From assembly GCA_040954595.2 (NCBI GenBank), contig CM082583.2, positions 62,001-126,000 of the forward strand: a stretch of 64,000 bases of DNA, written 5' to 3'. The DNA comes from Balanoglossus misakiensis (Eukaryota > Hemichordata). The notes under the pieces are model-generated. The model had not been told where the DNA came from. It did not search any database and worked only from the letters and a program-made list of their open reading frames with translations. Made by a program: the position numbers and the translations under genes. The first letter of the stretch is position 1. The number at the start of each line of letters is the position of its first letter. Shown piece after piece: positions 9,880 through 20,453 of this stretch.

Positions 9880-10010
9880 CTGTTATGCAAGAGGTACAGC
9901 GAGACATCCTTTGTCCAAGGCCGAACTGTAATAACCAGCCGAGCATAAAATCACAGAGTTACCATTTGGACATTGGTTACCAGCTGGGCAATCAGCACAT
10001 GATGTTTGTG
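9880..10010 (-). pseudogene. G2 GCC2/GCC3-like exon, unit 1, frameshifted
   Basis: Acceptor ATTTTCAG, donor GTAAAC. The frame shows CADCPAGNQC and LCSAGYYSSALDKGC. The closing RCTSCIT is then found one frame over, followed by the phase-1 donor; the original frame ends in TAA. Exon length 131 bp is not a multiple of three, unlike intact exons. The same shift is in all units. Confidence 0.75.
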
Positions 10011-10435
10011 CTGAAAATAAACAGAGATTTATAGAATCTTATAGTCACAGTCATACCTTCAAAGACGTGGGATTCTCACGCGGGTTGGGGAGACAAAAAT
10101 CCCTGGCAAAAGATTGAGGACAGGAAAATGCCAATCCAGAGATATTGGTAACAGAAACTGTGTACAGTCAATGCCATATGGCAGTGTGCTGTTCTAACAA
10201 CAGACAAGATCGTGACGATCATAGTCTGTGTCGGAGATTTGGAAAAGAGCAAATTTGGTGAAAAGACGGGACAAAACAAAAGTCTACTTATACGATGCAC
10301 ATGAAAACTGGATGAAAGCGAAGCAGTCCACTATTTGAATGCATTGGATGTAAAATTGGCAGAATATTTGGACTGGACGTAATGTTTGTACGCACAGAAT
10401 TACGTACATGCACATAAGATGATCGTCTGCCTTAA
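10011..10435. other. Intron between G2 and the TTAA element
   Basis: No gene or delimited repeat recognised. Minus-strand open frames here (10076-10300, 10284-10487) have no domain signature. Confidence 0.5.
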
Positions 10436-10940
10436 AGGCACGTAAGCTGCAACTAGATAAAAAAATTAAAGTTTTAAATAATCTCATATATGCTTTTAAT
10501 TATGTCTATTAAATGATATTTCATGATAATATATCAAGCTCAACACTTATTTATGACACAATGGCCAAAATTAAAGAAAAAACGAAAATTCCTGCAATTT
10601 TAAAAAAAGTGCAATATTGCAATGAAAAATGGAAATCTGATGTCTCAGTGGTGTACATTTACTTCCATGAGCTCAAGTGGATGAGATCATGTTTTGTTTA
10701 TGAAGTTTCACAACCGGAAATGCAACAATTTCATTGTTTCTTGCATTTTCCCAGGGTGGCGGCCATAATCGCTTGCGGCAAAGCTTTATTATTTATCTGG
10801 TTAAAACTTGCATATGCACTCATATTTAGGGTTTATAATGCTTGTGTATAGTTCACTGCCTTCATCTGCATGGACTAATGGTAGTGCAGTTTTAAACAAA
10901 AATTATGAAAATTATCCCAAAAGTTACAGCTTACGTGCCT
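10436..10940. mobile_element. 505-bp TTAA-flanked element, unit 1
   Basis: Inverted ends AGGCACGTAAGCTG (left) and its complement (right), each bordered by TTAA (10432-10435, 10941-10944). No transposase. It is in all four units, so it is older than the TTAA element in unit 1 E7 and has different termini. Confidence 0.85.
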
Positions 10941-10989
10941 TTAAGTGAAAGATTACACAGTAATGCCCAAACTTTAAGTGCTGACTCAC

Positions 10990-11222
10990 CATCTATATTA
11001 GTGTAGTATCCATCTTCACACACCTCTGGCTCCGACATACCATCATATTGGCACTTATACCCGGGGCAGGACAAGGCGTACAGTCTATACTTCCATTGTT
11101 GGCAAAATATCCCAGTCCGCATTGTGTTGGTGATGAGAGGCTGGCTGTTCCACACATGAAACCCCTGGACACAGCGTGCATGCTTCAGAACATGCTGAAC
11201 TTTAACTTCCAGCTGCGCAGTC
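10990..11222 (-). pseudogene. G1 GCC2/GCC3-like exon, unit 1, stop plus two frame breaks
   Basis: Cysteine-rich signature is spread over three frames: ACSEACTLCPG, then FMCGTASLSSPTQCGLGYF to CTPCPA, then GYKCQYDG to GYYTNID before donor GTGAGT. A TAA precedes the first block. The first break fits loss of one G in a G-run, the second a 2-bp C insertion. All lesions are shared by the four units. Acceptor TCCTACAG. Confidence 0.75.
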
Positions 11223-11286
11223 CTGTAGGAGTGAAGACGTCAAATATTAAGGAGGTTTAGGAGCCCCCTAGCCAGCAAACTTCATC
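11223..11286. other. Start of the large intron upstream of G1
   Basis: The intron between E12 and G1 (11223-16405) is more than 5 kb and holds a foldback element, a LINE and a gag fragment, listed separately. Confidence 0.6.
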
Positions 11287-11708
11287 AAGGATGTACGTGC
11301 AGAACATAAACCGGAAACACTGCGTGTCCGGTCTTTTTCCCATAGGATTACATTGATAATCGCCAGAAAACAAACTTCTACTATTGTCATTTTCTCGAAA
11401 TTTTACACATAGCTCAGTCCAGCAAATATAAATTCATTGGTCAAATAAAATATAGGGGTCACCGCGCTCTTTTTTGAGATAAATTGCATTAAGAAATTTT
11501 GGCCATAGACAAACAAACCATTGGTGAAAAATGCTGAGTCAGCAGATTTCTTCTATTATCGACCAATTTCATGGCTCTGTATTTCAAAAACAAGCGTGGT
11601 GACCCCTATATTTTATTACGGATTTTCATTATACATACAAAAGAGAATAAAAAAATCCACAATTAAAAAAAATGACAATACTTTCCATTTTATTGAACGT
11701 ACATCCTT
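11287..11708. mobile_element. 422-bp foldback-like element, unit 1
   Basis: Outer inverted ends AAGGATGTACGT (11287-11298 and 11697-11708). Inner 25-bp arms at 11444-11468 and 11593-11617 differ at one base in unit 1 and match perfectly in units 2-4. No convincing target duplication found, so the mobile origin is inference from symmetry. Confidence 0.55.
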
Positions 11709-11825
11709 AATGTTACTTAGGTAGTGGAGCACCAAAACCCAAATTTTCATATCGATTGTGTATTTTGTGATAAAAGCACCAAACTTGGCTCAGATGTGTG
11801 TTAATGTGTACTGAACAAATTCAGA

Positions 11826-12190
11826 TAGCGAGTCACTAAATATCTGTTGAAGAGTTTCCATGGCAACCAATTTTTTTTCAAAATGGCCGCAAATACAGAT
11901 AATCACACCTGTTAAACATCAAAATAAATTCAGATTACAATATTTGAAACAAGAAACTACGGAAAGAATGGTTTGCAATAGAACTATGGTTATTAAACTA
12001 CAAATGTACTTATAAGGGTAACTAAGGGATCAAAATACAGGTGCAACTTTCAATCCCTGGTACTCGCATTAGTATAGGTGCTCCCCCTAGTCAAACATTA
12101 CGGCTAGTTGCGATATTTAACTTGAAGTACGTAAATTACACACACACGAATCGCAACAGTTAGCGAGTCACTAAATATCTATTGAAGAGT
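11826..12190. repeat. 30-bp direct repeats bracketing 305 bp
   Basis: The word TAGCGAGTCACTAAATATCT plus TTGAAGAGT tail occurs at 11826-11855 and 12161-12190 with one mismatch. The second copy abuts the recognisable start of the LINE endonuclease. Present in each unit. Confidence 0.7.
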
Positions 12191-12961
12191 GACTATGCAG
12201 TATTCAAGATCCACCCTTTCCACAATACGTGTGAACTTCTACTCTCTACATGGAATGTCCGCTCAGCTAGATGCAAATCATTAGACATTGCAGACTACAT
12301 CACAGATAAAGAAATTGATATTCTTGTACTCACTGAAACATGGTTGAAGGAATCTGGTGACGAACACGTAATGGCTGAATGTACACCACCAGGCTATGCT
12401 GTCAAATATCTACCTGGGGTTGGCAAGATCGGTGGAGGCTTAGCTTAAATTCATAAGCTAGCACTAAAATAAACAGCTTGGAAGCCTATTCTCTCTGTTA
12501 AATCTTTTGAGGCAGCGGAAGCAACTATTCTTCACCAGAAACTTTCCATGAAAATAATTCTTGTCTACCGTCCACCACCATCAGTTAATAATAAATTCAC
12601 CGCACCACAGTTCATGGAAGAGTTCAGTACAACACTTGAGAAGTATGTCACCTGCTCAAGTAATCTCTTCATCGTAGGAGATTTCAATATTCACCTAGAA
12701 GATGATAAGAATCCAGTAACACAGAAATTCAATGGAATCATCAGCGCCTGTAATCTGAAACAATGGGTCCAACAACCAACACACAGAAAGGGTCATACTC
12801 TTGATCTCATCTTATCTAACTCTGCATCTAACATCAAGAGTGTCTCTGTAGACTGCTTGGAACTCTCTGATCACAATCCTGTCAATGCAAAACTTGCTCT
12901 TCCGAAACCAACACACAGTAGACGTCAAATATCTTATCGTCATATCTGCCATTTCAATTGA
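12182..12961 (+). pseudogene. LINE endonuclease domain, unit 1
   Basis: One reading frame of about 260 codons broken only by TAA at 12446 and 12470. It shows the apurinic-endonuclease-like fold motifs of non-LTR retrotransposons: TWNVRS near the start, LTETWL, VYRPPP, VGDFNIH, PTHRKGHTLDLI and LSDH. These hold the Asn, Glu, Asp and His catalytic positions. Opposite strand to the host gene, within its large intron. The family resembles CR1/L2-type LINEs (inference). No ORF1 seen. Confidence 0.88.
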
Positions 12962-12999
12962 TAGTTTCAGCCATGATCTCGACAAAATACATCAAATGT

Positions 13000-14386
13000 C
13001 CTAGCCTCCAAATGACCTCTCCTCAGCCATATCAGCTTATAACCAACCCGTCAGTCTCCATCTAAAACACGTGTACTTGATCTCATCCCTACAGCACTTG
13101 ATAAGCAATGTCTTGGTAATCTGCTCACTATCATAGCCACAATTATCAATTTGTCACTCAAAACTGGAACTGTTCCTGAATAACTTAAAATAGCAGTCAT
13201 CACACCAATATACTCAAGAAACCTTCGCTCGACAAAAACATTTTCAAGAACTATAGACCAGTTTCAAACCTAACCTTCCTGTCAAAAGTAATCGGGAAGA
13301 TTGTAGCACAACAACTGACATCATATTTGACTACCAACTCACTACAAGAACCACTGCAGTCAGCGTACCGAAAGGATCACAGTACCGAAACAGCACTTAC
13401 TAAAGTCAACAACGATATTTGTATGGCACTGGATGCCGGTAAATGTGTACTCATGGTTCTCCTCGATCTCTCCTCTGTGTTTGATACCATAGATCACGAC
13501 ACAATCATCTCAAGGTTATCAAAACTGGGCATCACCAACATCGCACTACAATGGTCCTCATCATATCTTAAGAACAGACAGCAGTTTGTATGGCACAATG
13601 TCAGAACCTCAATATCTACAATATGGAGTACCACACGGTTCAGTGCTTGGCCCACTTTTGTTCTGCAGCTACATCCAACCACTTGCTCAACTTATTTGTC
13701 ACCACAACATCAATTTTCACCAATATGCCGATGACAACCAACTATACCAATATTTCTTCCAGTTAGACACCACAAGTACATTAGACAAGATGGAAAGGGC
13801 AGTTCACGAAATAAAAACCTGGATGACACATAATAAACTTCAACTAAATGGTGGCAAACCCGAGGTACTCCTGATAAGGTCTCAGTTCAACCGCTCGCCT
13901 CGTCCCATAAACCACATGAGCATTGGATCATGTTGTGTTCAAATTGTGAATTCTGCACGGAATATAGGTGTGACATTCGACGACAATTACACTTTCAATA
14001 AGCACATTAATGCAATTTGCAAGTCAATTTTCTTCCATCTGCGTCAAATCAGCCACATTCGCCGTTACCTCACTAAGGAAGTTTGCCAGATGCTGGTTCA
14101 TGCTCTAATCACATCAAAACTGGACTACTGCAATGCAATACTCTGTGGTTTACCATCATCATGCATTCAACCGCTACAGCATGCCCTGAATTCTGCAGCC
14201 ACCATGGCCTCCTTCACAAAAACCTCACCAGACCCCATAATGCCTCCATCTCTTACACCACACCTTATACCCACCACAAATCCTAGCCATCACCCAACGT
14301 ATCATAGCCCAAACAATCCAAACCCAATCAAAATTGACCCTAGCCCCACTTATCAAGCCATCAATGCTCAACTGCAACCCAAATAA
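13000..14386 (+). pseudogene. LINE reverse transcriptase, unit 1, frameshifted
   Basis: Fragments of the first RT blocks (TGTVPE, AVITPIYS) are in broken frames before 13327. From 13327 the frame shows SAYRKDHSTETAL and [13 protein letters not shown] (motif A aspartate). From about 13600 the continuation is one frame over: [13 protein letters not shown] (motif B), QYADDNQLY (motif C), then the thumb region ending at 14386. Several hundred bases between endonuclease and RT are missing. Dead copy. Confidence 0.88.
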
Positions 14387-14718
14387 CACTTAACTTAAAG
14401 ATTGGCATAAATCCAAACTCATACCACTGCGACCCCAAATATACAACACAAAGACTCAATCACGAACCAATACCTACCATTTGTAGCAAATACACGACCA
14501 AAGATTTGATCCCATCTATCATCTATATATCATCAGAAAGTTGGGACGATGAGCAATGGGGCAGAGACTGATCATCAAAAATTTGAGACAGGGAATTCCA
14601 ACAAATGAGATCATTAAGTTAAATATGCAAAGCAAATCAGAAAAGAGAATCAGAAGATTTTCTCCGAAGGACACCTTGCAAATTCATGATTGGAAAGACA
14701 CTGCAGTCACATGTTTAT
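14387..14718. other. LINE 3-prime remainder
   Basis: Sequence without a clean frame that follows the RT and is collinear in units 2 and 3 up to the unit 3 deletion. Likely decayed LINE tail; no poly-A or simple-repeat end identified. Confidence 0.45.
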
Positions 14719-14889
14719 TGTAGTGTCCAAACACTAGTGAGCATCTATACTTTATACATTCTGTAAAATGACGTAATGCAACATTCGGGTCATTATGAAT
14801 AAAGTGCGTGAATGAGGCTAGGCACTCTCACTCTTACATGCCGGACTTGGTGTCTCATGTTGTCATTATTGCCCACCCACGATTCTATA
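14719..14889 (+). repeat. Putative Gypsy LTR fragment, unit 1
   Basis: Starts TGTAGTGTCC and ends just before TTTGGCGACGAGGACGG, a string typical of the junction between a Ty3/Gypsy 5-prime LTR and the leader. Contains AATAAAG. The matching 3-prime LTR was not found, so the left limit is tentative. Confidence 0.5.
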
Positions 14890-14911
14890 TTTGGCGACGA
14901 GGACGGAGAAC

Positions 14912-16012
14912 ATGGAGAATCAGCTAGCCGTCAATGCCGAGTTTTCCTGTTCATTCAGTCTCGACAACCACCAGTACGAGATGGAAAAAGTACATGGTTA
15001 GAGTAGAAAACGCATTTGTCGCATTCAACATTACAGATGACAAGCGACAACGTGCACTGCTATTGCACTGGGCAGGTGAGGAAGTTTCCGACTTCTTTGA
15101 TACTCTACCAGATACAGGAACGAGCTGTGAAACAGCCAAATTAAAGCTTACGTCGTACTTCTCACCCAAACGGAACATTGAATACGAACGATTTATCTTC
15201 AGAGACACCATACAAAACAACGGCGAATCGATTGATGCCTATCACACTTGTTTGCAACGCCTAGCAGAAACATATGAGACTTCACCAATAAGGATCAAGA
15301 GGTCAAATCACAAATCATACGAGGATTCACATCAGCCCGTCTCAGACGTCGTGCTCTTTGGGAGGAGACGACACTAGAGAATCTACTGAGTACAGCCCGT
15401 TCATTTGAGGTATCAGAGGTTCAGGCTAGTGGGATTGAGGAGAAACCCCATAATAATGGTGCAGACACGGCATCTGTGAATGCGGTCAGAAAACAGCGCC
15501 ACCAACGCCCGAAACCAAATAAACAAAAGAGAGCTCATCAGCAGCCAGCGAAAGGACCGTCCACTTGTTATTATTGTGGTGGCACCTATCCACATGACTC
15601 AGTATGTCCAGCTAAAGGCAAGTCATGCAGGAAGTGTGGCAAACCTAACTATTTTGCCAAATGCTACCGATCAAAAGGCAAGGCAAATAGGGTAGACAAG
15701 GATGAAACTGTCAAAGCTGTGCATAAAGTGGAAGACAGCTCGGGAGATGAATACTGCTTCACTGTACAACAATCAAATGGCAGGAGGCCTCAAGTAACAG
15801 TGCAGATAGAACAAACAGCAGTTGCCTCACTGATCGACCCTGGTTCTACAATAAACATGATGAGTGTAAACACATACAACAACCTAAAGAACAAACCCAT
15901 GTGGCAAACAGAAAGCCCGTTTTACCACTGTCAGCAGTGCATTATTGAGTATTTTAGCATCGCTGGATTTAGCTCTCGTCCAATCAGAATTGCGGACGGT
16001 AGCATGATATAA
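14912..16012 (+). pseudogene. Ty3/Gypsy gag and protease start, unit 1
   Basis: Opens at ATGGAGAATCAG just after the LTR-like junction. Frames switch at about 14990 and about 15270; here the second break also has a TGA. Visible parts are a gag capsid-like segment (RVENAFVAFNI, ALLLHWAGEEV, FFDTLPDTG), a basic linker, two CCHC-type knuckles and an aspartic-protease-like start (SLIDPGST). In the first knuckle spacing is C-x2-C-x5-H-x3-C. In the second the His is Tyr and the last spacer is one residue short. Pol is absent. Defective retroelement fragment. Confidence 0.85.
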
Positions 16013-16405
16013 TATAATTGAGAATAAATCTCGCGACAAGTGTACAGTTTGACAATGTACACAGATAATCCGTTTCAACAATGTTTCCTTTGTAGTGTGA
16101 ATAAAACTGCACACTTTGCAAGTTTTCAACTTCAAAACACTATGGCTATTACAGAGACAAAGCTGCTAATATACAGTGTATACCTGTCATTTTTGTTTGT
16201 GGTGAGATTTTCATTGGCACAGTCGCATAGAGCTCACACAAGAGGAAATTACACTTTCTGTTGAATTCACTGCATCCTGCTAACTTTAAGTCATATATCC
16301 AGTGAAACATTAAGTTATAGAATTTTCCATCGCAGTATTCTGTTTTATATACATGTATAGCAGTCCCACACATATTGATTAATTTGACAAAAGAAACTGA
16401 CTGAC

Positions 16406-16521
16406 AATTTTCACAGCGCTCCCAGTATAGCATCCTTGGCAGGTGCACGTCAATGCCCCACACGAGGTTAGGGTTGGCAAGTGCTGCCATTTTGACATGG
16501 GTTGTTAGCACTGATCAATTC
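16406..16521 (-). pseudogene. E12 fossil EGF exon, unit 1
   Basis: GIDQC is followed at once by TAA. NPCQNGSTCQP, then CTCQGCYTG, then RCENC appear in three different frames, so an EGF module has suffered at least two indels. A possible donor GTCAGT remains; length 116 bp is out of register. Identical in units 2 and 3. Confidence 0.75.
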
Positions 16522-17579
16522 CTACGCATGACAGAAAAATGAAGAATTAGGCTATGGGCCGGACCTGCCTATCGTTTCAAAACGCACTCTGTATATTAGG
16601 GTCTATTTCTTTTACATAAAAACAAGTCTTCTTGCTCTAATATGATAAAAGAAAAAAACTTCAACTTAAATATTGCGTCCTCAGAGGTAATATCGAGCCC
16701 TAAAAATCAGGTATGCTAATGCGGTTAAAGGTCGTGCAGTTCTCCTTATAACAAGCGATCTTATTGGTGGTTACGTGACTGCACCAATCACAGAATGCGT
16801 TATGTCACTCAGCAATTACACACGCAGGGCCAACTATCAGGCAGCTACATGTATACTAGTATACATGTTACAGAAGATTAAACAGAATTGTTGGTAAGGA
16901 AAGTTTGAGCAGACTAGTCCATTCAATGTAAAAAATGGTGCTGATTCCAAAAAAGTCAGTCTTATTGACCCCTTTCAAGACAAAATTGCCATTTTTGCCA
17001 CTTTTAACCCAAAAGGTCATTTAAAAAACACTCAAAACACACTGTTTTCATCACATTCGGAGATCTGATGACATTTGAGGATTATGCGGAAACAGTGACA
17101 CACCAGAATAAAAATTACAGGTGACATTTGCAAGCAGATATGATCTGACCATATAGAAATATGGAATGTAAAAACATTAACAAGGAACATGCCCAATAAA
17201 CTGTCATGTGTCATGGCAGTCTTACAAGTGGTGCTAGAAAAAAAAATGACCAAAAATTGTCTGTACAAACACATATGCGAAGCAACTTCTTTCAGTCAGC
17301 CCTGGAACAGACACACACTGACCTGCCACTGGTAATTAAAATTTGATAGCTGGTGGTCTCTGTAACAGCTGGCCTATTTAAGTTATGTAAACATGTCTTT
17401 GTTCGAGGTAACAACTCCTTGTAAATAGTAACTTTAAAAACAACTGGACAATTTGTTTAGGAGAAGATTTGCTAACCAAAAACTAAGAAACTTACCAAAA
17501 AAACTCGCTAAATATTTAATCTTTCTGATCTCAGAACTGAATAAAAGTTGCACATATACAGGTATGTGTTATGAAATTA
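16522..17579. other. Intron between E11 and E12, upstream part
   Basis: No gene recognised. Contains a small palindrome around 16850-16868 (ACATGTATACTAGTATACATGT). The minus-strand open frame 17032-17274 has no domain signature. Confidence 0.5.
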
Positions 17580-18250
17580 TATCCTAAATTTCAAAGCAAT
17601 CAGAGAAAAAACTAATTTCAAAGCAATCCAACAAGCAGTTTCACAGAAAATATTTGTTCAAAAGTGGCAAAAACACAAATATGCAAATATCACCAAAATT
17701 GTACAATATCTTACTTCAATCACTACAAGGAACATGCTGCCTAAGTTCAATGCAATAGGACAAGCGGTTTCAGAGAAAACAATTTTTGACAAAAATTGCA
17801 AAAGTTTCCCCGATAACACATTTATGCAAATATCTTTTTTTTACAACATATTATTTAGGTTACCCCTACGAACATGCCTACCAAATTGGAAAGCAATCTG
17901 GCATGAGGTTTTAAAGAAAAACATTTTTTGACCAAAAATGGCAAATATTGCTCAAAATTATAGATATGCAAATTTTGCAACAATTTGAACAAAACTATGG
18001 TTACTTAGACAACATTAGGAGGCTTCATACTAAATTTCAAAGACTTTTTACCAATAACATGGAAAAATACAAAAAAATGCAAAAAAAATAGGAAATCGAT
18101 AATATTAGCTCAAAACATACAGGATTGTATGAGGTTGATATAAGGTACATGCATACCAATTTTCAAATCAATATGACCAGTGGTTGTCCAGTTTTTGAGT
18201 TTTGACCAATTTCACATTTTCCCAGCTAATTTGCATATTTTTGGCAATGA
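17580..18250. repeat. Degenerate ~140-bp tandem repeat, unit 1
   Basis: Four to five diverged monomers, each with an ACATGC(C)TACCAAATT-like start, an AAAGCAATC core, a GGTTTNANAGAAAA block, TTTTTGACAAAAATGGCAAA and a TATGCAAAT end. Starts fall near 17583, 17731, 17871, 18015 and 18145. The tract runs into ACATACAGACATACATCCATCC simple repeats at 18350-18392. Confidence 0.7.
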
Positions 18251-18451
18251 CATCTTCATTTGAACAAACTCCCATCTACAGCCCTGCCTGCATCTACACG
18301 CCAAATATCGAGGTCATACGCGCTGCGGTTTTCAAGTTTTCGATGTGGACGGACATACAGACATACATCCATCCATCCATACATACAGACGTAACCAATC
18401 CCATAAGGTCCCATGGTACATACCAATGGGACCTAAAAACTTGTGACTTAC

Positions 18452-18574
18452 ATGTAACACATGTTTGCCCAGTGTAGCAGGTTGGACAGTTGCAGGTGTA
18501 GATTGAGCAGGAGCCTTGAAGTGGCTGATACACTCCGTTATTCAGACATGGGTTTAGAAGACACTGGTTGATCG
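18452..18574 (-). CDS. E11 EGF-like exon, unit 1, one cysteine lost
   Basis: An open 41-codon module starting AINQCLLNPC. Acceptor CCCTTAG, donor GTAAGT, phase 1-1. The third framework cysteine is Tyr (NNGVYQP), leaving seven, so folding would be compromised. Same in units 2 and 3. Confidence 0.78.
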
Positions 18575-18771
18575 CTAAGGGTGAGAGAAATGAAAAGTAT
18601 CACATTAGGGTCTTACACACTTGAGTGGGAAGTGAAATCTGTAGCAGACTGTCAGAAGATTGCACATCCGTGTGATCATGTTCATGTGTGAAGGATAATG
18701 AAGACCACTTGATCCAAGCTTGGTGCTACCATCTTTATCATAATTACAGCATCTTATAATATTTACTAGTT

Positions 18772-18798
18772 GGGGGTGGGGTGGGGTGGGGGTGGGGG
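18772..18798 (+). repeat. G-run, quadruplex-capable, unit 1
   Basis: Five runs of 4-5 G separated by single T within 27 bp. It is on the non-template side relative to minus-strand transcription, so the host transcript would carry C-runs. In an intron; identical at 35721-35747 and 50578-50604. Confidence 0.8.
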
Positions 18799-19022
18799 TA
18801 GTTGATGTCATAACTTTCTGATGTTTCAATTTACGGTTGGAAAAATAGCAACATCTACTCTGATGAGCATTTGAGTCAATGAAAGTATACATCATGGCTA
18901 CGGTAGTGCATATAAGTCTCTTGGTTAGCTGCACAATCACAGGCAACTTTATTGAGACAATATCAATGACAAAGCCCAGCGATTTCTACTTTGTGCGGCA
19001 AATCTGACACTGGTTTGCTTAC

Positions 19023-19139
19023 GTTCAGCGCACGTGGTTCCGATGAAACAGCGCGAACTCTGGCATCTGAACTCGGTGCAGGACACTTGCTGGCAGAATC
19101 CACTGTTTAGACAAGGGTTGGGCTGACACGGATTCAAAT
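19023..19139 (-). CDS. E10 EGF-like exon, unit 1, one cysteine lost
   Basis: An open 39-codon module starting LNPCQPNPC, phase 1-1, donor GTAAGC. The C-x-C pair is broken: CQSSRC has Ser where the fifth framework cysteine (of six classical ones) belongs; AGT could derive from TGT by one change. Same in units 2 and 3. Confidence 0.8.
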
Positions 19140-19522
19140 CTGTGCACAGAAGAGAAAGTGATATAAATTGTGTACAGTTAATATTTACTACATATACTTT
19201 AAACAGATTTGTGCAGTCAGGGTTGAGTGGTAAAAATCTCAGTTGGTCAACAGAACATCACTGTGACAAATTTCTTCCATGTTCGACAAAAGAAACGTAA
19301 TGAAATTTTGTAATAGTGTAATAGTGTCTTAGTGTACCATACGGTGCAGGTTGTTGTTTGGTCAAATACACAATCCCCTTTTATGGCACACACATTCTTA
19401 ATAAATTTCCCCAAAATTGTGTCGTTATTCACTGTTTGATACAGGTTGGAAGAAACCAACTGCAAGCCGATTATGTGTTATGTTATTATGTTCCTCTTCA
19501 TCTGAAATTTAAAATCACTCAC

Positions 19523-19645
19523 ATGTCTGACATAAATCGCCGGAGTAACAGCTTGTACAGGAGCATGTGAATTCAGTACACCAATTGGGCGTCAGCACAC
19601 AGTTTCCACCATTCTGACACTGGATGGGTTGACACTGGTTGACAG
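19523..19645 (-). CDS. E9 EGF-like exon, unit 1
   Basis: Intact 41-codon module starting AVNQCQPIQC, all eight cysteines in canonical spacing, acceptor CCCACAG, donor GTGAGT, phase 1-1. It is the first exon of unit 1 in coding direction and follows E8 of unit 2. Confidence 0.86.
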
Positions 19646-19940
19646 CTGTGGGATGTGCAGTCAAGATATTGTCAAAATTACAGAATTTACAAACTACACT
19701 CCACAGTCATGTACATGTATACATGACAACAACCAAAGGGCTGTTTTGAAAAACCAAATGCTGTGAAATCCTTTAGAGTGTGACAAGAAACCACAGTTGC
19801 AACCGAAAACAAAAATAGTGATAACATTAAGCTAGCCCAAAGTTTGAGTTACCAGGGCTTTAATATGTGTACCGTACTTATATTATATAATACATAACAA
19901 GTGTTTTGCATTGAATAAAATAATATTGGTTTGTACTTAC

Positions 19941-20060
19941 GCATTGTACATGTGGCACCAGTGAAGCATTCGGTACACATACAGTCAAACAGGAAACAGC
20001 CGTCTCGCGCAACGCATGTGCCACCATTTTGACAAGGCATAGAGTATAACTGATCAATGG
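19941..20060 (-). CDS. E8 EGF-like exon, unit 2
   Basis: Reference copy of E8: 40 codons, phase 1-1, acceptor TTGGCAG, donor GTAAGT. Starts AIDQLYSMPCQNGGTC; the first cysteine is Leu, leaving seven. Ends CTECFTGATC. Open here and in unit 4 only. Confidence 0.8.
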
Positions 20061-20453
20061 CTGCCAAAACAAAAATGAAAGTATCAATTACCTGCTTGTC
20101 AAAAACTTGTACATGTACTTGTGATGTTCATTTCGTTTAAATATGTGAGCAATGTCTTCATTCCTTGTTTCAAACCTGTACATTTAAAATAACATAATGA
20201 TGCTATTGCTAGGATTTTTCTGTAAGAATCTTGAAAAATTAAAAAATGTGCCGTCAACATGATACAGAAGGCTTTCCTTTTTAACGTGCACCTCACACTC
20301 AATTTTGACCCTACATCAGCAAATTTTGAAAGGATGAAACTTAGTAATGCTTCCACCCCATTTATTGGTGTATGGGTCCATCTATCACATTGAGAATACC
20401 AAAAATGAGGGTTTATATACCACGCTGTGTCATAAAACAGTAATTCGACACAC

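Larger units (their letters stand above)
2253..19654. repeat. Tandem unit 1 (17.4 kb)
   Basis: First of four direct copies. It is the most diverged one: it alone has the TTAA element at 3175-3766. It lacks about 145 bp near 4050 and about 66 bp near 4458 that units 2 and 3 carry. Its E8 exon is doubly damaged. Exon order on the minus strand is E9-E12, G1-G5, E1-E8. Confidence 0.95.

Noticed and set aside
14912-16012. Intact retroviral-like element
   Set aside because: No pol, no second LTR, several frame breaks; only a gag/protease-start fragment remains.
18772-18798. G-run as a promoter or origin element
   Set aside because: Deep in an intron of a decaying gene with no other promoter signal; listed only as a repeat.
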